Shown here: positions 8,664-16,813 of the stretch, piece by piece
Layout of the letters: each line of letters opens with the position of its first letter
Position numbering within the stretch: the stretch's first letter is position 1
Assembly (NCBI GenBank): GCA_019694975.1
Contig: JAIBAY010000012.1
Coordinates: forward strand, 1 to 64,000
DNA from: Chitinophagales bacterium
GTDB taxonomy: Bacteria; Bacteroidota; Bacteroidia; Chitinophagales; UBA10324
Direction of reading: 5' to 3'
Length of the DNA: 64,000 nucleotides
Position numbers and translations under genes: made by a program
Notes under the pieces: model-generated
The model's input: the letters and a program-made list of their open reading frames with translations, nothing else
What the model was told of the DNA's origin: nothing
The model's database searches: none

Positions 8664-9407
8664 TTATTTTCTCTTCTTCCCCAACTGAAAGCCGATGAGA
8701 AACTGATAGCGCCAGCCCAACGACCACGCATCAAACCGCCCGTTTGAATCAACTTCTTTTTCGGCAAGCAATTTATCCAGCATTGGAAAACTGTCGAGCA
8801 GTTTTAGCAGCACTTCGTTTTCCACATCGTTTTTATCAAAATTATAATCACCGTTTAATTTTAGTGATGCATTGTAATTTGACATGGAAGGGCCAACCAA
8901 AACAAAATCAAAAGTCAACCTGTTTTTTATAACAAACTGGTAACCCAACTGAAAACCCACATTCAATATTTTGAACAGTGACGCCAGTTCGGCTTGCTCA
9001 TTTATTCCATCAAATTCAACCTCCATATTTCTTATATTATTGAAATAATGATACGCTATGTAAGGACCTATGTAAACACCATGCGGAGCATATTGCTTGT
9101 TTTCCATTTTTAAATAGAACCGGTATTCAGCTCCGGCTTTAAAGCCGTTTTTGGAAAGATTTTCCTGCACATGAACTGTATTACTAACCGTTAGCAACGG
9201 CGGAAACTCTTCATATCCACCACTGATGCAAATAGATTGGTGATGCTTTATAATGCGCTCATAAGAAAAAATAGCCGAAGTTGGATAAAGTATGTGTGAC
9301 AATTCTACTTTAATATTATTCATCCGATGTACCTGCTGCACTGAATCTTGTGCTTTAACAATTCCACAGCGCCCTAAAAGGAGCAATACGATCAGAAGTG
9401 CTTTCAT
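8664..9407 (-). CDS. Predicted outer-membrane barrel protein
   Basis: This 247-residue protein has a signal peptide (MKALLIVLLLLGRCGIVKAQ). A body of alternating strands follows, e.g. GFKAGAEYRFYLKM, GVYIGPYIAYHYF and LNVGFQLGYQFVI, ending WRYQFLIGFQLG with a basic tail. The pattern fits a small DUF3575-like outer-membrane beta-barrel; the family assignment is tentative. It is the last gene of the nine-gene minus-strand run, 31 bases after the cardiolipin synthase gene. Its position suggests an envelope role. No enzymatic motif is visible. Confidence 0.7.
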   Translation of the reverse strand: MKALLIVLLLLGRCGIVKAQDSVQQVHRMNNIKVELSHILYPTSAIFSYERIIKHHQSICISGGYEEFPPLLTVSNTVHVQENLSKNGFKAGAEYRFYLKMENKQYAPHGVYIGPYIAYHYFNNIRNMEVEFDGINEQAELASLFKILNVGFQLGYQFVIKNRLTFDFVLVGPSMSNYNASLKLNGDYNFDKNDVENEVLLKLLDSFPMLDKLLAEKEVDSNGRFDAWSLGWRYQFLIGFQLGKKRK

Positions 9408-9438
9408 TATTAATTGATTAAGATTATGAAAGGAATAT

Positions 9439-10893
9439 CTATAAAACAGAGGATATCAAACGGGCAATGGAATAAAAAAGGCGATTGGCAAAACTTATAT
9501 TCTTTACTGTTTCGCTTGTAACCTCCATGCATTCCTTCAAATCCTCTAGAAATACCTTTTCAAACCGCTCACCAAATTCACTGCCGTATATCACCGACAT
9601 TATTTCAAAATTAAGATCGAAGCTGCGCACGTCCATATTGGCTGTGCCTATTACACTCAGACAACTGTCGGCAACAACTGTTTTAGCATGCACAAATCCT
9701 TTTTTATAAAGATAAATCCTTACACCGGCAGCCACCAGGCCCGGAAAATAAAATTTTGATGCGGATCCAACAATGGCAGAATCTGATTTATAGGGAATCA
9801 ACAGCCTTACATCCACTCCGCTTATGGCAGCTTGTTTCAACGCATCCATAATGCTCTCGCTTGGTATGAAGTAAGGATTGGTAATGTATAGTTTCTCTCG
9901 TGCAGCGGTAAATATTTTCAGGTACGTAAGCATGATGTTCGACATCGGGTAAACAGGACCACCGGCAATAACCTGTGCCATGCCTTCAAACCCTGCAGGC
10001 TTATCATATGCCTTGTCGGGAAACAGCTCATTTGAAAACTGCAATGATTCATGCTGACATGAATTCCAGCTTACAATGAAGTGCCGCTGCAAACTGTTCA
10101 CCACAGGCCCTTCAATTTTAACATGCGTATCGCGCCAGTAAAGTCCGGTGTCTATTGAATTATCATATCTGTCAGAAACATTTATGCCCCCTACAAATCC
10201 TGTTATGCCATCAACAATAATTATTTTCCGGTGATCGCGGTGGTTCATTGTATTGGCAAGCATGGCTATTTTTACCTTAATCTTCGGAACCACTGCAACA
10301 CCACCCGCTTTCAGCTCTTTAACAATATTGGGTTTTATCTTGCGGCTTGCATAGTCATCATAAATAACCCGGACTTTAACACCTGCTTTTGCTTTGTGCA
10401 ACAAAATGTTTTTAATCTGATTTCCACGTACGTCATTTTCCCATGCATAATATTCCATATGAATAAAATGCTTGGCCGTTTCGAGCACCCGCAACACTTC
10501 AGGAAATTTTTCTTCACCATTGGTAAGCAATGTGAAATGGCTTTTACGCAGTGGTTCATCATTTAAGCCATTCAGAAACTTAATAAGGCTGCTGTAATTC
10601 AGCAATTCAGGACTGGTAACATTTAAAGGAGCATCCTGTTTAAGATATCCCTGCTTATTCATTGCATCGTCAAGTTCGTTTTGTGCTTTAACTACCATGA
10701 ACCGGCTGCTGCGATGCCTGAAGTTGATGCCCAGTGCAAAGTAAATGAATACGCCAATGGCAGGAAATACCAATACCAGCAGCAGGTATGCAAGCGCCTT
10801 TGAAGTAGTTTCCGTATCAAGCAGTATTCGGATTACCGTGTAGATAATCAGCAACAGGTAAACAACAATTATGATCGGGTAGATGAGGTCCAT
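9439..10893 (-). CDS. cls: Cardiolipin synthase (phospholipase D family)
   Basis: This 484-residue protein has two N-terminal membrane helices (about 4-24 and 34-56), typical of ClsA-type enzymes. Two HKD phospholipase D motifs follow: His221/Lys223/Asp228 in HRDHRKIIIVDG and His402/Lys404/Asp409 in HAKTVVADS. Each is followed by the expected Gly-Gly-Asn or Gly-Thr-Ala-Asn box. The enzyme should join two phosphatidylglycerols into cardiolipin and glycerol at the inner membrane. Length matches the family. It lies 22 bases after an outer-membrane protein gene in the stress operon, which suggests membrane-lipid remodelling under stress. Confidence 0.93.
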   Translation of the reverse strand: MDLIYPIIIVVYLLLIIYTVIRILLDTETTSKALAYLLLVLVFPAIGVFIYFALGINFRHRSSRFMVVKAQNELDDAMNKQGYLKQDAPLNVTSPELLNYSSLIKFLNGLNDEPLRKSHFTLLTNGEEKFPEVLRVLETAKHFIHMEYYAWENDVRGNQIKNILLHKAKAGVKVRVIYDDYASRKIKPNIVKELKAGGVAVVPKIKVKIAMLANTMNHRDHRKIIIVDGITGFVGGINVSDRYDNSIDTGLYWRDTHVKIEGPVVNSLQRHFIVSWNSCQHESLQFSNELFPDKAYDKPAGFEGMAQVIAGGPVYPMSNIMLTYLKIFTAAREKLYITNPYFIPSESIMDALKQAAISGVDVRLLIPYKSDSAIVGSASKFYFPGLVAAGVRIYLYKKGFVHAKTVVADSCLSVIGTANMDVRSFDLNFEIMSVIYGSEFGERFEKVFLEDLKECMEVTSETVKNISFANRLFYSIARLISSVL

Positions 10894-10915
10894 AGTATAT
10901 TAATTTAGAAATGCC

Positions 10916-11566
10916 TTAAAATTCAAAGCTCAGCGTTGCAATTACAAAGTATTCATCCGAAAACGGGTTGAAATAATGAGCTCCCGCAGTTAATTTCCAA
11001 AAATCATATTCTGCATAAATCCCCTCGGAAATTTCAAATTCCGATTCAAACAGCTTTGTTCGGTTTCCTGATATTCCTGTTCTGAAATTCCTGAAGGCAG
11101 TTATACCTAATTGCGTCCAGCTATAATAAAAATCATTTTCCTTTTCTTTAATATCAAACACGTATTCATTTTCAGAATAGAAGTATAATTTTTTCCAGTT
11201 GAGCGTGAATTCCAATGCGGGGATAATGCCAATCGTGTTTCCAACTGCAAATCCAAACATAGTGGTTATGCTTAACGTTAGCTTTTTACCTGCTTCGAAC
11301 ATGTATCCCCCGAATAAAGAAACCGTTTTTAAGTCCTCATAATTATAACGTGCCTCAAAATGCCATGCCTGGTAATCAGCATAACCCAAAACCAAAGGTG
11401 TGAGTCCATCGTCAGGAACAATGTAATTGAATGATTCGACTTCAAATGACCTCGATGATGAAAGTGTATCACTAACAGTTGCTAAGGAATTTTCATTTAC
11501 CTTTTGAGCAAATGCTTTTAAGCCGGATAGTAATAATAAAATAACCATTACATTATTGCTCATCAT
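10916..11566 (-). CDS. Predicted outer-membrane protein
   Basis: The protein is about 216 residues from the ATG at 11566. I prefer this start to the further upstream one because a GGAGG ribosome site lies just before it and a signal peptide (MMSNNVMVILLLLSGLKAFAQ) begins there. The ATG shares a base with the stop of the preceding gene (TAATG), which implies translational coupling. The body alternates aromatic and polar residues in likely beta strands (KTVSLFGGYMF, LYFYSENEYVF, YFVIATLSFEF) and ends in Phe, as outer-membrane barrels do. The specific family is not recognised. Confidence 0.75.
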   Translation of the reverse strand: MMSNNVMVILLLLSGLKAFAQKVNENSLATVSDTLSSSRSFEVESFNYIVPDDGLTPLVLGYADYQAWHFEARYNYEDLKTVSLFGGYMFEAGKKLTLSITTMFGFAVGNTIGIIPALEFTLNWKKLYFYSENEYVFDIKEKENDFYYSWTQLGITAFRNFRTGISGNRTKLFESEFEISEGIYAEYDFWKLTAGAHYFNPFSDEYFVIATLSFEF

Positions 11567-12240
11567 TATCCTCCTAAAGCAATTGCTATCGTTACCAGTA
11601 TTATCCCGAATAAACTTATGGTTATACCAGTGAGCAGGCTGTTTCTGCCGGCATATTTTCCAAGTCCCCATCCGCAAAAAAACATCATCAAAATCCCGAT
11701 TGCATTTGAAATTCTCAGTGCGATTTGCAAATTACTATGAAAAAGAAAAGGTATTGCAACAGGAAATGTTGAAAGCAAAACAATTAAGAAAATTCCCGCT
11801 GCAGTTTTAAAATCCTTAATTCTATCTCCTTTTACCGGCTTGGGTTCAGGCGATAACGCAATCCTTTGTCTTATCAGTTCTATTTCCCCGGGTTGCATTA
11901 CCCCTGCAATAGAGGATGGAAGTGCATCGGTTATAAACTGGCAGGCCTCTCTCGAATTATTCGATTTCCTGACAAATTTTAAAATTGAAGATTCTCTTGA
12001 TTCATCTGTCTTTGCAAATACGAGATACATCACAGCATCTATAAGTCCCCAGGCAGTATTGCAGCTGAGTGCACAAAAAAGCAAATCATTCAGCGTGGTT
12101 TTATCTGTTTTTGTTACACTGATGGTACAGGTAAAAGTCAGCGCCATAATTACTCCGTACAAAATTTCGGATATCCTGTCTTCTGTACTTATCCAGGCGT
12201 TGTCGCGAACAGGCTTTGTTTGACTGATCTTATCTTCCAT
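11566..12240 (-). CDS. VIT1/CCC1-like membrane protein
   Basis: This 224-residue membrane protein has an N-terminal phrase RISEILYGVIMALTFTCTIS that matches the VIT1/CCC1 metal-transporter-like family. Further hydrophobic segments lie near 50-75, 145-165, 170-190 and 195-222. The middle cytoplasmic section contains REACQFITDALPSSIAGVM. Classical CCC1 proteins move Fe2+ or Mn2+; this divergent bacterial subfamily has no proven substrate. The gene ends in a TAATG overlap with the next gene and starts 18 bases after the HdeD gene, so it sits in the stress operon. Confidence 0.75.
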   Translation of the reverse strand: MEDKISQTKPVRDNAWISTEDRISEILYGVIMALTFTCTISVTKTDKTTLNDLLFCALSCNTAWGLIDAVMYLVFAKTDESRESSILKFVRKSNNSREACQFITDALPSSIAGVMQPGEIELIRQRIALSPEPKPVKGDRIKDFKTAAGIFLIVLLSTFPVAIPFLFHSNLQIALRISNAIGILMMFFCGWGLGKYAGRNSLLTGITISLFGIILVTIAIALGG

Positions 12241-12258
12241 TATTCATTAAGTGATATG

Positions 12259-12810
12259 CTATTTTGCCTGCACAGCTTTTACAATTTTCCTCTTCAGAAA
12301 GGCCAGGCTGATTAGTCCGAATCCTGAAAGCATAACGGATATACCTAATAGCGAACTGATGCTTTCAGCACCCGATTGAACATTTATGATACTGTCAATA
12401 CCTGTTACTAAAACCGCAATGCCAAGCAATGCAGTGAGCCACCACATTGAAAAATGTTTTTTTGCATTCCAACTTCCGGCAATCAAACCAATGCCAATTA
12501 CGGCTACCATTGAACCAAATGCAATGGTAATTGCCATCATGCTGATAATCATTTTCATCAACATCATAAAACCCACAATTACCATTGCAATGCTGCCAAG
12601 CAGGTTTATTAAGGAGCGGTTGTTTTTTGATGTGGCGAAATAGGCAATCACTCCATAAATACCAGACGCTATTACAATGCAACCCAACCAAAGAGCAAGT
12701 GTTAACAGCAATGCCCCCGGATTATTGAAAATAAGAATGCTTAATGCAAGCATTAAAATTCCCTGGATGAGTGTAACCCACCAGTTACTGAATACAGATG
12801 ATGTGCTCAT
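12259..12810 (-). CDS. hdeD: HdeD-family acid-resistance membrane protein (DUF308)
   Basis: This 183-residue protein has six hydrophobic segments arranged as three helical pairs, the DUF308/HdeD pattern. It opens with WWVTLIQGILMLALSILIF, the characteristic start of the family. HdeD in Escherichia coli belongs to an acid-resistance island; its molecular activity is unknown. Here it lies between a DUF2252 gene (59 bases upstream) and a VIT1-like gene (18 bases downstream), in a run of envelope and stress genes. The symbol is given by family, not orthology. Confidence 0.85.
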   Translation of the reverse strand: MSTSSVFSNWWVTLIQGILMLALSILIFNNPGALLLTLALWLGCIVIASGIYGVIAYFATSKNNRSLINLLGSIAMVIVGFMMLMKMIISMMAITIAFGSMVAVIGIGLIAGSWNAKKHFSMWWLTALLGIAVLVTGIDSIINVQSGAESISSLLGISVMLSGFGLISLAFLKRKIVKAVQAK

Positions 12811-12869
12811 AATGTTTTTGTTTTAAATGTTTAAGTTAAGCATTGCTTTCTAATAATTTACATCCATTT

Positions 12870-14261
12870 CTATTCCGTTTCTTTCGACACTTTAATTCTT
12901 CCGCTCTCTGCTGCTGCTACAAGTGCCTTGTGGTCGCTAATGGTAAGTTTGTCATAGGCGAATGCAAAGCGAACCATAGCATCATCTAACTCATTGCTGT
13001 TGCCTGCATAACCTGCAATCATAGCAGCATCACCTGATTTGGCATGTGCCAATGCAAGCGCCCATCCACACAATGCAGTATATTCGTGATAGTTTGATAG
13101 CACTAATTTGTGAGGGTCGAATGCTAATCCGCCTTTCATGTCATGCAGCTGCCGAATGTAGTAATCAGTGCCGTCTAATTGTGCCCATCCCAGAAAAATA
13201 TCTGCAGAACCTTGCAATAGCCGTTGCCCTGCAACTACCCGCTCACCCTCGTTTTTATATAATGATATACTGTCCGATGCATATACAGATGGTTGCGCTT
13301 CCTTTATTTGTAAAAATAACGGGTCATTTTTATAACTGCCTTCCAAATAAACAACCCAGCAACGCGTCCCAACACTGCCTACACCAACCACCTTGCGCAC
13401 AGCATCTGCAACTTTGTAATGCCCTAAAAGGTATCGTCTGTCATTGGCTAATGATTTACTATAATCCTCCATCAATATGTCCAGTGCTTCTATTATTGTT
13501 CTGCCAAACATGGTTTTGGTTTCCCGCACCATGAAGGGCTCATTAATGCGCAGTTTGTGCTTTTTATCAATGATATCGGTTAGATTTTCAAGCACTTGAA
13601 TATTGGTATGTGTACGCGCCTTTGAAAGTATGTGTAAAGCATTTTTGCGCATGTAATGCGGTATCATGCTTAGTATGTCAGTATCCTTTATAGAGGAATA
13701 CCACAAATCCAAATTACCCATATACGCATATTGCTTCATTTTTTTGCGATATGATTTCACAGCGCTTCTTGCAGCTTCTTCACATAATTTCACATCGCCA
13801 CCCAGAAACCTGCATGAGGTTACTGCACTTGTTGCAAGGCGTTTCAAATCCCATTCCCATGGGCCGGGAATGGTTTCATCAAAATCATTGATGCCAAAAA
13901 TCAGGTTGCGTTCCACCGAAGCATACAAGCCAAAATTTGCCACGTGCATATCGCCACAGGTTTGCACATCTATTCCTGTGGTCTTATAAGGTGCCAAATC
14001 AGCCGCCATGATTGCAGCACCTCCGCGCAGAAAAGCAAACGGAGATTCCAGCATACGTGCATAACGTATAGGCACTAAAAACGGTAATCGCGTTTTTGCC
14101 TGCTTTTCCAAAATAGCAATCGGGTCCACTCTGTCAGGCGATGGATTAAAGTCTCCGTGTACTGCCCTTGGAATTTTTTTACGCAATTCCTTTCCGGCAG
14201 CCAAGCGTTCTTCAATGCTACGCTGTTTGGATTGAAAATGACTTGAGGGCTTATTGCTCAT
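12870..14261 (-). CDS. DUF2252 protein (kinase-like fold)
   Basis: The 463-residue length matches the DUF2252 family. The motif CGDMHVANFGLY (about 142-153) and the downstream NDFDETIPGPWEWDLKRL segment are its hallmarks. They look like the His-containing catalytic loop and the metal-binding DFD of aminoglycoside-phosphotransferase-like kinases (inference from fold). No signal peptide is present, so it should be cytoplasmic. No substrate is known for the family. It is separated from its operon neighbours by about 50-60 bases on either side. Confidence 0.88.
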   Translation of the reverse strand: MSNKPSSHFQSKQRSIEERLAAGKELRKKIPRAVHGDFNPSPDRVDPIAILEKQAKTRLPFLVPIRYARMLESPFAFLRGGAAIMAADLAPYKTTGIDVQTCGDMHVANFGLYASVERNLIFGINDFDETIPGPWEWDLKRLATSAVTSCRFLGGDVKLCEEAARSAVKSYRKKMKQYAYMGNLDLWYSSIKDTDILSMIPHYMRKNALHILSKARTHTNIQVLENLTDIIDKKHKLRINEPFMVRETKTMFGRTIIEALDILMEDYSKSLANDRRYLLGHYKVADAVRKVVGVGSVGTRCWVVYLEGSYKNDPLFLQIKEAQPSVYASDSISLYKNEGERVVAGQRLLQGSADIFLGWAQLDGTDYYIRQLHDMKGGLAFDPHKLVLSNYHEYTALCGWALALAHAKSGDAAMIAGYAGNSNELDDAMVRFAFAYDKLTISDHKALVAAAESGRIKVSKETE

Positions 14262-14315
14262 ATTCTTTGAAGCTCGCCAAACATTAAATTATTAAAGTTG
14301 TCACAACGCTTCATT

Positions 14316-15038
14316 TTACTTAAGACTACCTGAACTCCAAAGTTTAGTCCTTGCCGTACCAAAATCACCGAGGTGATAAATACTTACTGATGCACATTTA
14401 AATGTGAACTTATTGTAAGGTTTGGCAAGCAGTCCCTTTAAAAAATCCTGGTGCGCCAATCCAATGGTAACATGTGGATTGTATTTGGCTCCGCTATGGT
14501 CAGGAATAAATCCGTTAACATAAGTATCGCTTCCCTTTGCAATCGGTGTTCCATCTGCATTTTGAATAAATGCTGCATTGGTTCCCGTAACAATGAATGG
14601 CCGTAACTTTTCAATAATTCTTGCCTGAAAGCGCATCAGCGCAGGGGTGGTATCAATAGTAATACCGGCTAATCCCAAATCATTGGTAGGGAAATAATAA
14701 AACCCCTTTGATGAAAGTTTTTCCTTCATTGGGTTTTCGTTTTTCACTACTTTGGATACCGCATCATATACTTTTTCGAGGTCACTTTTTTTTACAAAAC
14801 ATTGCAACACGGTAATGTGCGGGGTGTGTAATTCGTCAAGTGAATAACTGCCCGGCCCGGAATAATTTCTCTGCATCAGCAGGTTATATGCTTTTGCAGA
14901 ATCAAGCATGGTCTGATCAGGATTCAACAACACATCAATTGCCACAATATCCGATTGTGCGTATGCAGGTCTTAATGAGAATGTAAATAAAACCAGCGCT
15001 AAAAAGCTTATGCTTTTAATGGATGATAATTGTTTCAT
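14316..15038 (-). CDS. Secreted 2H phosphoesterase-like protein
   Basis: This 240-residue protein has two H-x-T/S-type motifs, His74-Ile-Thr76 in TPHITVLQ and His189-Val-Thr191 in NPHVTIGLA. They are spaced as in the 2H phosphoesterase (2'-5' RNA ligase/cyclic phosphodiesterase) superfamily. A signal peptide (cleaved after about residue 27, RPAYAQ) precedes the domain, so it should act in the periplasm or outside. That is unusual, because most 2H enzymes are cytoplasmic and act on RNA or nucleotide cyclic phosphates. It sits between DUF2252 and DUF502 genes in the stress operon. The substrate is unknown. Confidence 0.8.
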   Translation of the reverse strand: MKQLSSIKSISFLALVLFTFSLRPAYAQSDIVAIDVLLNPDQTMLDSAKAYNLLMQRNYSGPGSYSLDELHTPHITVLQCFVKKSDLEKVYDAVSKVVKNENPMKEKLSSKGFYYFPTNDLGLAGITIDTTPALMRFQARIIEKLRPFIVTGTNAAFIQNADGTPIAKGSDTYVNGFIPDHSGAKYNPHVTIGLAHQDFLKGLLAKPYNKFTFKCASVSIYHLGDFGTARTKLWSSGSLK

Positions 15039-15092
15039 TTCATTTCCACTTTATGCTTAATGTTAATGATTCATAAAATGTATCGCAGAATT

Positions 15093-15671
15093 TCAGGTTG
15101 GGATAACTGCTGAACCTTGTCCGTAATTCCTGATAATTTTTTCAAATTTGTTCATTGGAAAATCTACTCTCCTGAATTTCGTTTCCTTCATCAGTTTCAG
15201 GTCGCCTGATTTCGCGTCAGGTGGTTGCGGAAAAAATATCATGCTGTAACCATCATCTCGTTTCTCCACCTCTATGCCGAAACTCCAATCACCATCCTCG
15301 TTAACCATAACCGCTTTCCAATTGTTATCCGTATTTTCTACGGTGGCATCTGCACTCGATCTTAGCATAGTGTATCCGGGAATAAAAACAAGCAGATTGT
15401 TTTCAATAAATGCAAGAAAAGCCTTTACATATTTCCGGTCCGACAGCAATCCGGCTACATAACAGACAATTAAAATAAAAAGAATACTCAGCAGTGTAAA
15501 CATGCCTACACCAAAAATTCTTTGCTCAGGTACATACGATTTTAAGGGTTGTATAATACGTTGGGCAACGGATATTGCCTTTTCGTAAATAAAGATCAAA
15601 ATAAGTATTGGTAACAAAAACTGAATAATGCCTTTACCTATTCTACTTGCTATGGATGAATACCACTTCAT
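15093..15671 (-). CDS. DUF502-like membrane protein
   Basis: This 192-residue protein has two membrane helices near 15-32 and 50-75. A short hydrophobic hairpin FIENNLLVFIPGYTMLRSSA follows, then a soluble C-terminal part (about 115-192) with the phrase WSFGIEVEKRDDGYSMIFFP. The helix-helix-IPG arrangement matches DUF502 proteins, whose function is unknown. The gene starts 15 bases after the HAD lipoprotein gene, so co-transcription is very likely. Confidence 0.75.
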   Translation of the reverse strand: MKWYSSIASRIGKGIIQFLLPILILIFIYEKAISVAQRIIQPLKSYVPEQRIFGVGMFTLLSILFILIVCYVAGLLSDRKYVKAFLAFIENNLLVFIPGYTMLRSSADATVENTDNNWKAVMVNEDGDWSFGIEVEKRDDGYSMIFFPQPPDAKSGDLKLMKETKFRRVDFPMNKFEKIIRNYGQGSAVIPT

Positions 15672-15686
15672 GTTTTTTTAAAATAA

Positions 15687-16727
15687 TTATTTATCAAACG
15701 GGTAAATCTTCTTCCAGTCTGTTTTCATATCTACCACTACCCAATGATATTTTGCAGCATCATCCAATCCTTTATCTAATTTGGCTAATGCTGATTGACG
15801 GTCGTAAGCGTATTCACGAACCGAATCGGTATGATGAATGTATAATCCGAAACGCGGACCACTGCCAGTGCTGGTGTATTGCAGCATGCCGTAATCACCA
15901 TCAGAATTTCCGGCAGTAAATACCGGGCGCATACCTATGTGCTCATGAATGCCAACAGGTTTGTCAAGTTTGTCATCAAAGAAATTGAGTTCGGGCAGCT
16001 TAAATAAAAACGGTTGTGCTCCGCTTGTATCATATTTTACTTTGGTTGAACTTCCAACCACCTGGTAAGGCGGAATGCCATAGGCCTGTTCAACCCATAC
16101 ACGCATGAAATCAATTCCACCGCCCGAAACAATAAATGTTTTGTAACCGTTTGCTCTTAAATAATTTAATAATTCGAGCATTGGCTGATAAACCATTTCA
16201 TTATAATGTTTACCTGTTTTTAGGTGAGTAGCTGTTGCCATCCAGTCTTTCACTGTTTTTTCAAATTCATCTGTTGTTATTCCTGTATGAGTTGTCATAA
16301 CGAGTTCTCCCAATGCTTTCGCACCACCTGCAAATACGGCTTTCATATCTCCTTCCAATACTCCTTTAAAAGGTTGTTTGTTTTTCCATTCGGGGTGTTG
16401 TGGCGCCATTGCTTTAATGCGGTCAATCGCAAAAAATAATTGAAATGGAAGAGGCGACTCTGTCCATAATGTTCCATCATTATCAAAGCAGGCAATGCGG
16501 TCTTTAACGGGAACAAAATCTGCACCGCCATCTTTTGTTGTTTTTGTTACAAAGTCGATGATAGATTGTTTGGCGTTGCCTTCATTCCACGATGGCAATG
16601 GATCGGCAGTTGCACTATCAGTTACACTAACTGTTGCTTCCGTTTTTACTTTTTGCTGATTGCAACTGATCAGTAAAACTGTTGATGCAAGCAGGACAAT
16701 TGCAACTATATAATTTCTAATTTTCAT
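15687..16727 (-). CDS. HAD-family phosphatase lipoprotein
   Basis: This 346-residue protein starts with a lipoprotein signal peptide (lipobox LLISC, Cys near 22). The haloacid dehalogenase motifs are present: motif I FDNDGTLW with Asp82/Asp84, motif II Ser in FIVSGGGID, a conserved Lys region and motif IV GNSDGDYGM. It resembles phosphoserine-phosphatase-like HADs but is anchored outside the cytoplasm. The substrate is unknown. It is the first gene of the nine-gene run; a strong terminator at 16764-16799 isolates that run from the sulfatases, so a promoter should lie in 16728-16763. Confidence 0.85.
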   Translation of the reverse strand: MKIRNYIVAIVLLASTVLLISCNQQKVKTEATVSVTDSATADPLPSWNEGNAKQSIIDFVTKTTKDGGADFVPVKDRIACFDNDGTLWTESPLPFQLFFAIDRIKAMAPQHPEWKNKQPFKGVLEGDMKAVFAGGAKALGELVMTTHTGITTDEFEKTVKDWMATATHLKTGKHYNEMVYQPMLELLNYLRANGYKTFIVSGGGIDFMRVWVEQAYGIPPYQVVGSSTKVKYDTSGAQPFLFKLPELNFFDDKLDKPVGIHEHIGMRPVFTAGNSDGDYGMLQYTSTGSGPRFGLYIHHTDSVREYAYDRQSALAKLDKGLDDAAKYHWVVVDMKTDWKKIYPFDK

Positions 16728-16763
16728 ATCTTATAGATTTAACTTTTTATATTTATTAGAATA

Positions 16764-16799
16764 AAAACCAACGGTCACAGATGAATGACCGCTGGTTTT
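16764..16799 (-). terminator. Terminator after the second sulfatase
   Basis: On the minus strand, AAAACCAGCGGTCATT pairs with TGACCGTTGGTTTTT, followed by a T-rich tail. It lies 15 bases after the sulfatase stop codon. The same core (CCAACGG/CCGTTGG) recurs after the first sulfatase. Confidence 0.8.
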
Positions 16800-16813
16800 A
16801 AATTAAAAGTTTA

